Assembly: GCA_958510875.1 (NCBI GenBank)
Contig: OY294067.1
Location: 145,332,940-145,396,939 of the forward strand
From: Endomychus coccineus
Taxonomy: Eukaryota > Arthropoda > Insecta > Coleoptera > Endomychidae
Length of the DNA: 64,000 bases
Reading direction: 5' to 3'
This document shows, piece by piece, positions 1 through 11,100 of the stretch (position 1 is its first letter; every line of letters starts with the position of its first letter). Position numbers and translations under genes: made by a program. The notes under the pieces are model-generated. The model saw only the letters and a program-made list of their open reading frames with translations. It was not told the DNA's origin and did not search any database.

Positions 1-225
1 GGTCTACGGGTGGGGCGCTCATATCGTATGGTCTCGTACGATGGCGTGTGTGTTATCGCCGACATGACACCAATTCGTCTGATGATGGAAGAAGAGAGCG
101 GGAATCTACGGGCATTGGTGCAGAGATGGAGAAACCGATCGACCCATCATATATATACCACGTTTAGTAAAGGAAGCAAAAAGCAATTGGGCGAACGTTA
201 TAATTTGATGGCCAGTCGTAGCTGA
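1..225 (+). pseudogene. R1/Jockey-group LINE, C-terminal end of the ORF2 reverse transcriptase (fragment)
   Basis: The plus frame opens with a stretch reading SYRMVSYDGVCVIADMTPI, which matches the segment just after the reverse transcriptase in R1-type retrotransposons (AYRTVS..A..V.AG..PI.L). In those elements it is followed by a run of acidic and basic residues and a W/R-rich tail, as seen here (EEESG, then RWRNR). The piece begins at or before the window edge, and no reverse transcriptase core is visible. A stop ends the frame at 225. The following 250 bases carry no recognisable coding sequence and may be its 3' untranslated region. The motif is short, so the clade call is moderate. Confidence 0.5.
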
Positions 226-2056
226 AGTTAACGTGTCTTAGTTACATGTGGATTTAACAAGGAAGGTACATGTTCATCATGATGGTTTTTTGTCCGTTTC
301 TATTGGGAGATACTTCAACAGAGTCTGCACTCAATCATTTCACGGAAGTCGTATGAATATATCAGGACCAATGTTGATTTTTCTATATTGTAGTAGATAT
401 CGTATAATTTCTAACACAGGTCTTCGAAGGAACCTCCCACTTGGAACGAATCCCACATCATCCATATAGTATTTATTAATTATTCTTAGCATGAATATAT
501 TTCATCCATCAATATTTTTCATTCAGATGAGTACTAGTGAATAAGATTACATTTTTCGATAATTTCAATTCCTATTGGAACTCAGATGCACTCTTCTGTT
601 GAATGTCACACGGAGACGTTAAAATAGAGGATGAGATTACATTTGATAGAATAAGTGATTGGGCAGTAGTCAAGTGGCTCTCGAGTTGATTTTACGATTC
701 CCCAAATCCACATCTTGACCGTCTCCTGAATGAAACAACGAGTAAATGTCCGTTTCAAGCCATTTATTTTTCTAGCGCATAGCGCAGATTTGTTATCAGA
801 GATAAAAATTTATTGAGGATGTATATTTTTTCAGACCATTGACTTGTACCGTGGCTACACGTAAAGAGACTGAAACATATTGCATACTTTGCTTGACTCG
901 GATTTATGCCTGTATCTAAACTTCAGAGAATTGACTTTATACCTAAGAATTTCTCAATAAACTAGATTTTATATTATACGTATGTGGAGAAAAGTGCCCT
1001 GATATCAGCTTGTCAAGACTTTATTACCCTAGGAGATGGTTTAATAAAACACGGAGCAACGTGATTTCATAGTGTATTGAACATTATACCACTATTACTT
1101 CGGCAATATTAACTCCGATCACAATGATATATGAGATTTGTTAGATATATTGGTCGATTTAAGAAATATAATATATCGAAGAGTGATTCTCAGGGAGCTG
1201 TAGAAAATTATGAGTAGGTATATTATACAGAGGAGACGGCTAGAAAAAGGAGAAACATTATGAAGATACAGACACGCTGTACCAATTTAAAGCCCATAAC
1301 TTGACGAAATTGACACTTCAACTTTTGTTCTGGTATTAACAGTTTATTTTTACATCTTTTTTTTGTGTTCCGATACGACGGCACTGTGAATATATCTTTC
1401 TCGCCAGCTTACAATTGATTATTTGCTTGTTTTTGGGTTTGTAGTAGTTAATTAGTTTTTTGAGATTCTTCTTCAGATCAATTTGAAAAGTATTTATCTT
1501 GAGAACGATATTATCACTCTTCATAACATCATTATGAAAATGACACGCTTGTTGTCCGATCATTAGTACTATTTTTTGTTGAAAGTTGTAATGATGGTAC
1601 AGGACTTTCGAATTTGTGTATGCATGAAATCCTGATAAGGATCGGTTGTGAGTCCTTGACAGTTTGAGAATCATGGACTCTCAAAAATATTTTCATGTTC
1701 CTATCCATATCAAATTTGAATTTTCGTAATATTCTATTGTTAGTTTTGGAGTTGGTGAAAGTTTATGGATTTCAAAAGGCACCAATGATTTCAACGATCC
1801 AGTGATACTCACAATGTGTTACTGTCTTCGTCTTTATTGTTGATTTACATAAAAATAATATGCTGTCATTATATTTTCACATTCGAAACTCGTGAAGTGA
1901 ATGAAATGTTATAATTCAATTAGTCGGTTCCATCTTGAGGAATTAACTATAAATGTGAATATTTTTTGTAGTTTCGTGCGAGCATAGAGATTTAAACAAT
2001 CAGCATGGATCCACAAAAACTGCACAAGATCATGAAAATATAAATAATCTCATATA
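226..2056. other. AT-rich sequence without a recognisable gene
   Basis: Only short frames are present. The longest is a minus frame of 112 codons at 1336-1674. It is rich in K, N and I and has no motif I recognise, so I treat it as chance. No tRNA, splice-supported exon or repeat boundary was found until the mariner-like element starts at 2057. Confidence 0.5.
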
Positions 2057-2331
2057 CCGGGTGGACCAATCAAAACGAAACAAGACCGATATCTCATATA
2101 CCGTTCGCTTAAAAAAAAATCGCTCGGTCCCGTCGATTTTCATTTCCAAGGGGAAAGATTTTGCTCATATCATCAACCTTGTCACTTTCACCCCTTCGCG
2201 GGAGTGAGCTTCAACCCCAAAATCTGGAAAAGAAAAAGGGGTCGAGTGGTACCTTATTCTGAAGGTAATCGAATTCTCTGTTCAATTTAGTATCTCGCAG
2301 GGTTTTGACTGTAACTTTATTTCGATCTTGA

Positions 2332-3403
2332 ATGGTTTTTCCTACTGCAAAAAGAGTATCTCTGAATGAACTGTATTATAAAAATGGTAGATGTGCTAAT
2401 ATTGCAGCACAGATTTTCAATGAAATGAATCCAGATGAACATGTTAACCTAAAATACATAATTGAGCTGATAGCAAAATTTAGTTAGACAGGATCAGTGA
2501 TAAACCGAAAACCTATTGCGCTCTAAATCGAACAATAGTGGGAAACGAAGCAGTGGAAGTTGCTAAGTGGCTGTTTTAGGCCACGTCAATATGGACCCTA
2601 CATTAAGCACCAGACAACTACCTGTAGTGTGTGGCATATCTCGTACGAATATTCGCAGAATATTAAAGACACATAAATTCCTCCCCTACGAAATTTATCT
2701 TGAACAGCAATTGAACGGAGATGAGTTTCACAGAAATTTGGAATTTTGCGAGATTATGACTGAACGAATAATAAATAATCCGGATTCAGTGTTCAACATT
2801 TGTTTTTCCGATGAGTGTTTGTTTTTCTAAATGGGACTGTCACAATTGTCGGTATTGGTCTGACGAAAATCCACAGCTATTCCATTAGGTTCACACTCAA
2901 CATCGTGAGAAATTAGATGTCTTGGTTGGAATTTATGGTGATTGTTCAATTAGTCTTCTTTTTCTCCCAGGATATCTAAATGGAGAAATGTATCTGCAAT
3001 TATTAGAAGACGTTATCGATCCTGCTTTGAAAGAAACGTTTGAAAATAATAACAATTACAATGCCAATGAGTTGACATTTCGACAACATGGTGCAACTCC
3101 TCATTATATCCTTGCTGTTCGTGAATACTTTAGTCGGACGTATCCTGGTAGATGGATTGGCCGAAGAGGATCAACAGCGTGGCCTTCAAAATAACTTGAC
3201 CCCCTTAGATTTTTTCTATACATTTAGAAAGTAAAATTTATAGAATCCAGCTACAGTTATTAAATGAGTTACGACAACGGATCATCGATGAATGTCAGAC
3301 CATTACATCAGAAATGCTTCCTAATGTCAGGGACCATTTTGAACAAAATCTCTATTGTTGTATGGAACCAGGAGACCAACACTTTCAGCACTTGTTATCA
3401 TGA
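2332..3403 (+). pseudogene. Decayed DD41D mariner-like transposase
   Basis: The reading starts at ATG 2332 (MVFPTAKRVSLNELYYKNG), aligned with the start of the intact transposase at 31824, and ends at the stop 3401-3403 after a HFQHLLS tail. Landmarks in order: DUF4817-type helix-turn-helix, second HTH (STRQLPVVCGISRTNIRRIL), first catalytic Asp in FSDECLFF, second block RQHGATPHY where the usual Asp is His, and WIGRRGSTAWPSK before the third block. An in-frame stop (FS*TGSV), several frameshifts and the Asp-to-His change make it non-functional. The third catalytic block is largely lost to a short deletion after 3190. Confidence 0.85.
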
Positions 3404-3643
3404 ACAATGAATAAACTTAATTTACATTTTTTGTATCTTCTTTGTTTGTAAACCGGAACCATACCGTAAAGCTAAGCTCAAAAAGAATGATTTTCTCCCG
3501 AAAAACAATGCTATTACATAAAATTAACGTAAAAATCGATACAAATGTTTTATGAGTGTTGACTTATTTATTAACTAACATGACTACCTATTTAATTCTC
3601 GAAAATTGTTAGGCCGTAAAAATACCTTTTGATGACCTTTGAT

Positions 3644-3760
3644 TTGTGGTATCATTTCCCTTTTAATGCCATGGTGATCTGAGGGTTGAATATCACCTCT
3701 GCGGGGTGTTGGAGTGACAGAGTTGAAAATTATGCACGAAAGACTCTTCTCTTCTCCGAG
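3644..3760 (+). repeat. Second, inner copy of mariner TIR-like sequence
   Basis: This stretch repeats the layout of the right terminal repeat at 3900-4000 in the same orientation. A GGTATCATTTCCC block corresponds to GTACCACTCGACC. AGGGTTGAATATCACCTCTGCGGGG corresponds in part to GGGGTTAATGCTCATCCCCGCG, and GGAGTGACAGAGTTGA corresponds to GGAAGTGACAAAGTTGA. It may be the end of a related short element that landed inside, or a duplicated end. Divergence from the outer repeat is considerable. Confidence 0.5.
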
Positions 3761-4097
3761 ATAAAAAGCATGGGGTTCCAACATTCTTACATCGAGCAAT
3801 AATTGTATGGAAATCGATTTTTCTTTACTCACATTGTTGTTCCTGACAGCATCAATTTTGTGAAACCAAGATGCGTTGTACAGAGTATTCGATTACCTTT
3901 AAAATAACGTACCACTCGACCTCCATTCCTATTTAAGATTTTGGGGTTAATGCTCATCCCCGCGAGGGGGTGGAAGTGACAAAGTTGATGGGCAAAACCT
4001 TTCCCCCGGGAGATGAATCGACGGGTACGAGCGTTTTTTTTTTAAACAAACGTTTCATGAGAAATCGGCCGCGTTTCGTTTTGATTGGGCCACCCGG

Positions 4098-7019
4098 TAT
4101 AAGCCATGGCATCAAGATTGATTTAGGTTTAGGATTTAGGACAGATCAGTACAAAATAAACACAAAATCATATATCTTCAAATGTATTATGCCAATATCC
4201 ATCATGACTTATATTAAGGTTTTATTTTACAGGAGTAGATAGATATCATAAATACAATCCGCAAGTAGAAAATAGCTATTTATAAGGTACTACTGTGGAA
4301 TATAATATAATATAATTTAGTTTGATCTACCATATTTTTTTCCTCCAATTATAACTAGTCGATAGCACTTTTTGCAACCATTATAAAAGATATAATATGT
4401 GTCTATGATAATGACTAATCGACGGAAATTGCCAAAACAAATTTATTATAATTTGGGTGGGAATAAACTTAGTGTAAGGATTGTTTGAAAATATACAGAC
4501 AGAGAATTCACCAATATCTTTACCCTCAGTACTTGAGAACATAGCGTGATTAGGCTAATTCAAAAATCTAAGATCACGGTTCCCTATGTGAAGATCAAAT
4601 ACATACTATTGTTGTTGAATTATTGATCAATATATAATGGTTGAATGTTTACTATGTAGATGGAATTAGCATTTTCAAATTTCATTGTTTTTGATATCCT
4701 GGAAAAGTTCTCCGAATGTATTTGTAAAATTCCTTCTCCCTAACATTTTGCGTTCGATATTTCCTGAAAAGGTTTAAGAATTATTTTTTGATTTCAACAG
4801 CTGGTTGGATGAACAATTCGGAGGAAGAAAGAAGCCTGGAATGATTATCACAAACTGAAGGGTACACATTATTTGATTTACCTCAATATTGTATGTGCTC
4901 CCAGCAAAGTTCTGATTATACATTGAAGATGTATCGTAGCCTCTTAAATGTACATATACTATTGATCTTTCGCAGTAATTTACATACTTTTCCGTTCAAC
5001 GTCCTGTGAATCTATAGAGTTAATTCACAAATATGCTTTGTTTCTGGCTCAGTTTGTATATATTTCAGTCGTTAGAGGTAATTTTTTATATTATAATAGT
5101 TGTAATGTTCCATTTTCTTGGAAAGTTGTTCTTGTTCTGAGTAATAATCGTGAAAACTAAGCCAATTTTTGTGATAGTCAAATATGGTACATGATTTCAT
5201 GTATGAGATTGGAGAGTTTGGAGAAGTTTTGTGAACTTTATTCATTGAATTTCTGCAAGTTTGAAATGCGTTAGGAAAATCGAAGTTTTTCACCTCGCAT
5301 CCGATACTTTGGCAATATATTGAGTGAATAATCAGTCAAGCGGAGGAATAACAATATATTCATATTTCCAGAGTGAAGTGTGATAAGTTAGAAAAGTTAT
5401 GTATGACAAAGTGTGATGATGGTAGTTCATTTAATATTGTTGCTGAAACTCTTGCAACTTTCGAATTTAGGTACAATTTCATTTTCCCCTTTAGACTCGT
5501 TCATCAAATGGGAACATGGAGAAAAACTTATTTTCATGATATGCATCACTATTGTCTCAAGGGAAGCGTGAAAGTTCTATTTTATGAACGTGTAATATTA
5601 TCCGAGTGTTTATTGGTATATTATCACAGGAAACGACGTAGATGTTGAAGGATCTAGAATAGTTTGAGCAAAGCGTTATGATTTCAGTAATGTACTTGTA
5701 ATGAGAATCAGAATAGGTACATCTTCTTTGAGTTAATTTTTCGTCTCTGAATTTCTCCAATTAAAATTGTGGAAATTTGTAAATCTGGTAAATGAACTTC
5801 ACATGAAAAAATATATAGAGAATATCCTTACGAAAATGCTACCACTCTCTATTACATATAGAATAATCAATAACACATTAATTGTTCAAGTTATCTGATA
5901 GTTCCTCGATAACTATCTATGAAATTTTTTCACCATTACTTATATATTGTTTGTTATTAAATATGAATCAAAGTATCAGCCAGAGAAGTAGTTGTTCAAT
6001 GTTAGGACAGTTAGAACAATCTTAATGAATTGAGTTACCCTATTATATTACTCCAAGAGCTGGTGACCTTCTCCAGTGATTATTTAGTCAATCACAATTT
6101 TTTGTGAGAATTTTCTGAAATGCATGTATAAGTATCATCAGTGAGAATATTTCTCATTTGTAAAAAAAAAAAACGGAGGAACATGAATACTATTAAATTA
6201 GTAAAGTTCACAACTGTGTATAGTTTGTATCGTAGTCTAATATTCAATTCTCGTTATAATATTTGATGACCGATTGACGAGCATTAAAAAGGTTGCAGAT
6301 TGCCTCGAATGTATCCTGTGAACAACAACATTTTTGATATTTAGGCAAGCTTCAATTTTCAATATGTCATTATCTCAACTGTTTCAACTGTACATTTCTA
6401 TTTGCAAGATAACGTATCGGTATTAACTCAATTGCAGAACGATTCGAACATCCAGTATGCGCACACTGATTTCTTATGCCGCAGATTTATTATTATTAAG
6501 AATGCTGTCAACATACATGAATTTGTTCAGTGATTTGAATTATTTTTTGTGATGAGAGGTCGTATTGTTTTCCTCACCATTAATTTTCAATGTATCAATG
6601 AAAAAATTATTATACTACTCCGAAGAGTATATTTCATTTACTCAAGCAGTCAGCCGCAGTCAGCTGCTACGACAGAGAAGAACATAGTCTTGAAAGTGAA
6701 GGAAAAATAGACAAAGTAGCAATCTTGCTTTTATAGGTAACCTTTCTACATTGTTTCTGTTTATTATGATCATGTGCGGAACATTACATCCTAGATAATC
6801 GCAACAGATTTGAAGAGGCGTTTTCGCACTCTGTTTTTGTCGAAGGTTCTATGATCTTATCTGAAAATGTGTTAGATCAATCATTTTTGAGGCGGAATGT
6901 ATATGCTACTACCCTGATTCAATTTGACTGAAACACTTTTCAAGAAGAAATAATCTTTCATGTTGATCATAAGAAAAGTAGATTCTAACTCACGTGTTTC
7001 GGGCACCATATTGCTAGTT
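4098..7019. other. AT-rich sequence; one candidate exon, otherwise no gene seen
   Basis: The stretch has many short frames without motifs (for example 5072-5293 minus and 5373-5648 plus). The only coding-like feature is the candidate terminal exon at 4801-4858. A block at 6680-6730 resembles one at 49827-49880 (see findings). Confidence 0.45.
4801..4858 (+). CDS. Candidate terminal coding exon of an unidentified host gene
   Basis: A pyrimidine-rich tract ending in a good 3' splice acceptor (TTTTTTGATTTCAACAG, 4784-4800) is followed in phase by a 19-residue sequence, beginning WLDEQFGGRKKPGM and ending IITN, then a TGA stop. The composition (balanced charge, GG, PG) is unlike the surrounding AT-rich frames. 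No upstream exon could be identified; upstream sequence includes the mariner at 2057-4097, which could lie in an intron. I do not recognise the protein. A chance match of a splice site and a short frame remains quite possible. Confidence 0.25.
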
Positions 7020-7577
7020 GATTGAATCCTTGGTCATTCTGATTTGTCTCCTTTCAGGTTATTTCAACCAAACCATCACTGGTCTTATCAACTATCTCAT
7101 TTGAAAAAGCACGCCCACATGATAAACCGGCATTATTCTCCCTGGAAGGGACATGTCGGCAATCTGAATTGTTCCTCAAATTTTGAAATTTTGTTACTCG
7201 ATTTCCCACATAGCTCTTCAGAATATGAGGGCTCTAATAGTCTAATGTTCTCGTTGAAGCACCTTATGATAATGCAAGTTGAAAGTTCCCGCTTTAATGT
7301 GACTCATACCGATAGTAGGTGGGTATTCATCTCAAGCTAGTTTTTCCAGCCATCGCTTTTGGAATGTGATTTGAGTTATTATTGTGCCTATAGCTAAGAG
7401 ACTCAACGTATCGAAAATCAGAGAAATATATGATTGGATTGTCTACTTGGTAGTGACTTTTATATTCATACTTCTTTCAACTTTGAACATGAGATTATCA
7501 TGACTACAATTCCACGTTAGATCCAATGCTTTTGTGGTCTCATCTGTATCAAAATTTATGATGCTATGTGATGAATC

Positions 7578-7874
7578 TTATTTTGAAACACTAATCAGGT
7601 TACTACTCTTATTTGAAATCAATTCCAAACGACCTTGTCCCAAAATCCTGTAAACGTTTTCGCATATTGAAGACGCTCCTTCAATACTGTCCGCTCCTGT
7701 TAGTAAATCATTCACATAAAAATCATGTCTGATTGTATTGGCGATATGAGGCAACATTGATTTACAATCCGTAGCCAACTCAAACAAATACCGTATTTCG
7801 ATATGCTGATGCTTGAGGATGTGAGAGTATAGGGATTGTAAGCTTCTAAATATTCCCAAAATGATTATCTCCAT
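7578..7874 (-). pseudogene. BEL/Pao reverse transcriptase fragment (catalytic block altered)
   Basis: This is the longest open piece of the relic (98 codons). It carries ELATDCKSMLPHIANTIRHDFYVNDLLTGAD, which in Pao elements spans the palm-domain catalytic strand. The motif is normally YVDD; here the first Asp is Asn, which would abolish polymerization. After it comes the E.ICENVYRILGQGRLEL segment expected in the family. It is flanked by frameshifted parts of the same domain. Confidence 0.75.
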
Positions 7875-8032
7875 AAGATGTGTTGTAATGGATACTGCTC
7901 AGGTTTCACAACTACATTTCTGCAATGTCAGCTGGAATAACATATACATGAGTTCTGAATCCTGAAACTATTGCAAAAAGATCTTTTTGTAACGTCGAAC
8001 CAACCATTCGTACATCGTTGAAAGAAATATTA

Positions 8033-8084
8033 GTCGTCGTGGGTGTAGCCACATCAAAGTCGTCGTGAGTGTAGCTACATCAAA
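8033..8084. repeat. Tandem duplication, 2 x 26 bp
   Basis: Two adjacent 26-bp units beginning GTCGTCGTGGGTGTAGCCAC and GTCGTCGTGAGTGTAGCTAC, each ending ATCAAA, differ at two positions. They lie inside the BEL/Pao relic between the zinc-knuckle remains and the reverse transcriptase, a region that has also lost the protease. Confidence 0.8.
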
Positions 8085-9000
8085 CTCAACTCTCAGTTAA
8101 ACGTTACACTATCAGACATCAGTATACCATCATTGCAGTTGTATATTTGGTGCTCTGTTTTGCGATAGACACACTTGCAATCTGAAATATGAAACACCTT
8201 CAATAAATTATGTATAGATGAATGATGACTATCTTGATATGCCTTAGAGCAATCTCAGCATTTTTTGATTCAAGAGTTTCGAGCATATCATCCCTTTCTT
8301 TCAAAATTTTTTCAAGATCTTCCCACTTCGTAACATCCTCATCACTGATTTTATATTGCTTCCACTCCCTTGATCTGACAATGTCTAATTTTATTGATAT
8401 GAGATAAATAATTAAGGTATCTCATCTATCAGTGGCTTCTTTGAGTTGCGTGAGAGCATGTCTCGTATCCTAACACTTGACTTCTTCAGTATCGGCTCAA
8501 TATCAAATGATGCTCCAGTATGAATATGTACCAATAACTTATTATTATTACTTCTGTCACACAACGTATCCCATGCTACTGCATAATTAGTGTAGACAAT
8601 TCAATGAAGCGAATGACTTGATCAGCCTCACCACGTAGAGAAGCTTTGAGATAGTTCTACTTCTGAATATCATGTATTAAACTATTTGTGTGTATAAGAA
8701 ATTAAAATGTATCCCTGAATACAACTCAATCATTCATTATGGCATCAACAAAAAGTTGGCATATTTATCACAGGAAACTCCATACCATTCATTTGATTGA
8801 GAATGATTGCAATTCCAGAGAGCACTTGCCTTGGCGATGCCAGATCACTTTCTAGTCGAATAATCTTCTTAGTATTTCCGCATATCATGTTCGCAAGAGA
8901 GATTGCAGAATGAAATGTATTCACAAATATGACAAGCTCATCATACTGACCCTGTATTTCATTATCCGCAACCAATAATTCTGGAGACGTTTGTAAATTA

Positions 9001-9419
9001 TCATATTTATTTATAATGGATTGATGATAATGGAATTTGGTAAAAACGGTAACGTGACAATAATTTTACCAACGAAAGATACCGTTGAGTAGGAACTGCC
9101 GAGTAAAATATTGAAGAGTGAATAGAAAGAGTATGAATAACAATCAAAGAGCGAAACCAGTTGACTATTTCCAACATTTTGGTGCAGCGAGCCGGAGATA
9201 TATAGCCAGTTATATCAGAAATCTTGGAATTCGTGCGACGTATCGAAAGGCTTGGTGACCAATCTGCAGCCGCAAGGTCAAGCACAAGGTCTTGGTATAG
9301 GTATTGGTTGATAGACGGCTCACTGGGGAGACTAGTGTACTCAGCCAGAAACCCTTGTACACTATCCCTGGATCGTTCTTCTGAGGGTATTTGAATACCC
9401 CGCGCTTCAACAGAACCCT
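9001..9419 (-). other. Probable 3' untranslated region or tail of LINE relic A
   Basis: On the minus strand this continues straight on from the C-terminal tail of relic A with open but motif-free frames (for example 9210-9410). It lies between the LINE coding tail and the BEL/Pao relic. No polyadenine or microsatellite end was identified, so the boundary is a guess. Confidence 0.3.
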
Positions 9420-10480
9420 CAGTTACTTTTTATGCTGAGACCTATTTTGCCATCGGCTATGATGATCCTCGGACCTAGTCGGGTTCCAATGAGCACATCT
9501 CATACAGGAGAGAGTTCGCTTCACTCCACTGTATAATTAAACTTCATCAGATTTCAATGACCTACGAAGATCTCGGAGATTATCCCGACGCCTTGCCTAC
9601 TCAGTGAGAGTGTCTTGTTGGCCGTTAGACCTAACCCATTTCTAAGCAGTGGCTTGATATTTCACCAGCCATCAATGTTTCTCCATGCTGAGGCATGTTG
9701 ATCTGTCAGATGGTTCCGAAAGATCTGTATATCCCCGTTGTCGGCTTCCAGCAAGGGGTTTTAAGAACCATCCAATCGGGTTTCGTCTCTGGCCATTTTG
9801 TTCGCTCTCTCATTCCCTTTCCAACCTGAGTGACCCAAAATCCAGGTCAGATTAAGCCTGATTCCACCGTTCAGCCAGTTGATGACCTTCTGTTTATCCC
9901 GGACAAGCGTCGAAGACACAGTCGGTCATTTCAGTGCGTTGAGTGCCACTTGATTGTCCGGACAGACCCAGATGGTCCCAATTATCTGACTATAGCCGAG
10001 CTCCTCCGCTTATTTGTACATGACAATTATCTCGGCTTGCAAAATTGTGTTGAGATCCTCCATTCGCACGGAGTACACATCAATATATCCAGTAACACAA
10101 AAGCCTGTTCTGTGTCTCTTCATTTGTTCTAGACATTTTTACATTCCTCCCTCGACGGAAATAGTTCTCCGCATACCACGAGACTTTGATTCTGTCCTGC
10201 GGTTCAGATTGCATCCTTTTAGGCTGCCCTCTGAATAGAAGAGATTGGTCAGCATCCCACTCCATCTCTTCAGGGGGATATTACACCTACGCCTGCAAAT
10301 TGTCATCATTCAGGGGTGACATGCCCCACATGTCCCTCAATGCTGCAGTCGGTGTACTCTTCATCGAGGATGTAATGCCTCTGAGGAAGAGTCTATGTAT
10401 TCTGTCTGGAAGTTTCTGGGCTGTAATCGGTTTTGTATTTTTCTACCATACGAAAACTGCATGACTTGAGAGTCTTGAGA
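9420..10480 (-). pseudogene. RNase H domain and C-terminus of an I/R1-group LINE (relic A)
   Basis: Translating minus from about 10.12 kb down gives the second half of an RNase H domain: VCPDNQVALNALK (the D..Q.AL helix), then INWLNGG, then LTWILGHSGWKGNERANKMA (9850-9770), the WxxGHSGxxGNExA signature carrying a catalytic-site His. A C-terminal tail containing NGDIQIFRNHL and SAWRNIDGW follows to about 9.44 kb. RNase H on ORF2 is typical of the I, R1/LOA and related LINE clades. Stops interrupt the frame. Below 9.42 kb the sequence probably continues as the element's 3' untranslated region to about 9.0 kb. Confidence 0.75.
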
Positions 10481-10539
10481 TAATAATAGGTGGATGTCAA
10501 TTGCTCTCTTACAGTACCAAAAGATTATCATAGCATTCT

Positions 10540-11100
10540 GTCATCTAGCCAGGTAAGCTTCGTTCGAATGAGCGCAGAACGTTCACGAAGACAGTGTGTT
10601 GACGACTCCAGTTTGTTTCCCCCGCATCTCATACAGGAGGGAGTTTCGTTTTTCTCTACTGCATGCAGATTCTTGAGACTTGTGAAGGAAGATCTTGGAG
10701 ATTAACCTGATGCTTTACCTACTCAGTGCTCACCTTTAGGCCTACCCTACTGCCAAGCAGAGTTTTGGCAGCTGTCAATGCTGAGGCGTGTTGATTTCTT
10801 GGATGATTTTCAAAATCTGTATACCCCCGTTCTAGGAGATACCAGCGAGGGGTCTTGAGGAACGTCCAAACTAGCCATTTTTTTCTCCCTATATCAGACT
10901 TATGTGATCACCCAGGCTTGTCGAACAAGCTCCTTCAACGTATCCTCGTAGGCTTCTCTGGAGACTAAGGTGATGTCATCCGCATAACCTGCCACCTCAA
11001 TACTAACACGGTTCAACCTCACTAGTAGCTCATCCACGGCCGAACTCCATAAAAAGGAGGACAGTTACCCTCCCTGTCGACACGTTTCTGTTACAGACCC
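10540..11100 (-). pseudogene. Second copy of the same LINE: reverse transcriptase block fused to C-terminal tail (relic B)
   Basis: From about 11.09 kb down the minus strand reads QGG*LSSFLWSSAVDELL, then VSIEVAGYADDITLVSREAY, the reverse transcriptase palm with an intact YADD catalytic motif (about 10990). The frame then passes within 60 bases into a tail segment (MASLDVPQDPSLVSPRTGVY) that matches the tail of relic A. Thumb and RNase H are missing, so an internal deletion of roughly 1 kb joined the two parts. The tail half (10540-10880) and relic A (9440-9790) are clear copies of each other at DNA level, including the shared CATCTCATACAGGAG block. Confidence 0.75.

Larger units (their letters stand above)
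2057..4097 (+). mobile_element. Mariner-like element, DD41D/DUF4817 type, copy 1 (decayed, both ends present)
   Basis: A complete but dead Tc1/mariner-superfamily element of about 2.04 kb. The ends are inverted copies starting CCGGGTGGACCAATCAAAAC (left) and CCGGGTGGCCCAATCAAAAC (right, read on minus), flanked by TA on both sides (2055-2056 and 4098-4099), the expected target duplication. The terminal inverted repeats run about 230 bp inward on each side. They contain a GC-rich block (CCCCTTCGCGGGAGTG at left) and the motif GGGGTCGAGTGGTACC. The same arrangement of blocks occurs in the long repeats of the intact element at 30.3-32.4 kb, so the two are sister subfamilies. The transposase inside is broken. 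Confidence 0.85.
7020..8990 (-). mobile_element. BEL/Pao LTR retrotransposon relic (gag to reverse transcriptase)
   Basis: Reading the minus strand from about 8.99 kb downward, pieces of a BEL/Pao polyprotein appear in the expected order. A gag segment contains a REWKQY block and an E..W.DLEKILKERDDMLE block (about 8400-8222), typical of the DUF1759 region. A damaged zinc knuckle follows (HQIYNCND near 8140). Then come the reverse transcriptase start (RMVGSTLQKDLFA, then HVYVIPADIAEM, about 8010-7900) and the catalytic block DFYVNDLLTGADS (7740-7680), where YVDD has become YVND. Past this are LTWNCSHDNLMFKV and a TIQSYISLIFDTLSLL block. Protease and integrase are not recognised, and many stops and frameshifts are present. 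No LTRs were found. Confidence 0.75.

Noticed and set aside
1336..1674. 112-codon minus frame as a host gene
   Set aside because: Low complexity (K, N, I rich), no motif, no splice or promoter context. A frame of this length is expected by chance in 64 kb of AT-rich DNA.
10014..10464. Plus-strand frames of 74-100 codons as genes
   Set aside because: They are antisense to the RNase H LINE relic, whose minus-strand motifs explain the openness.
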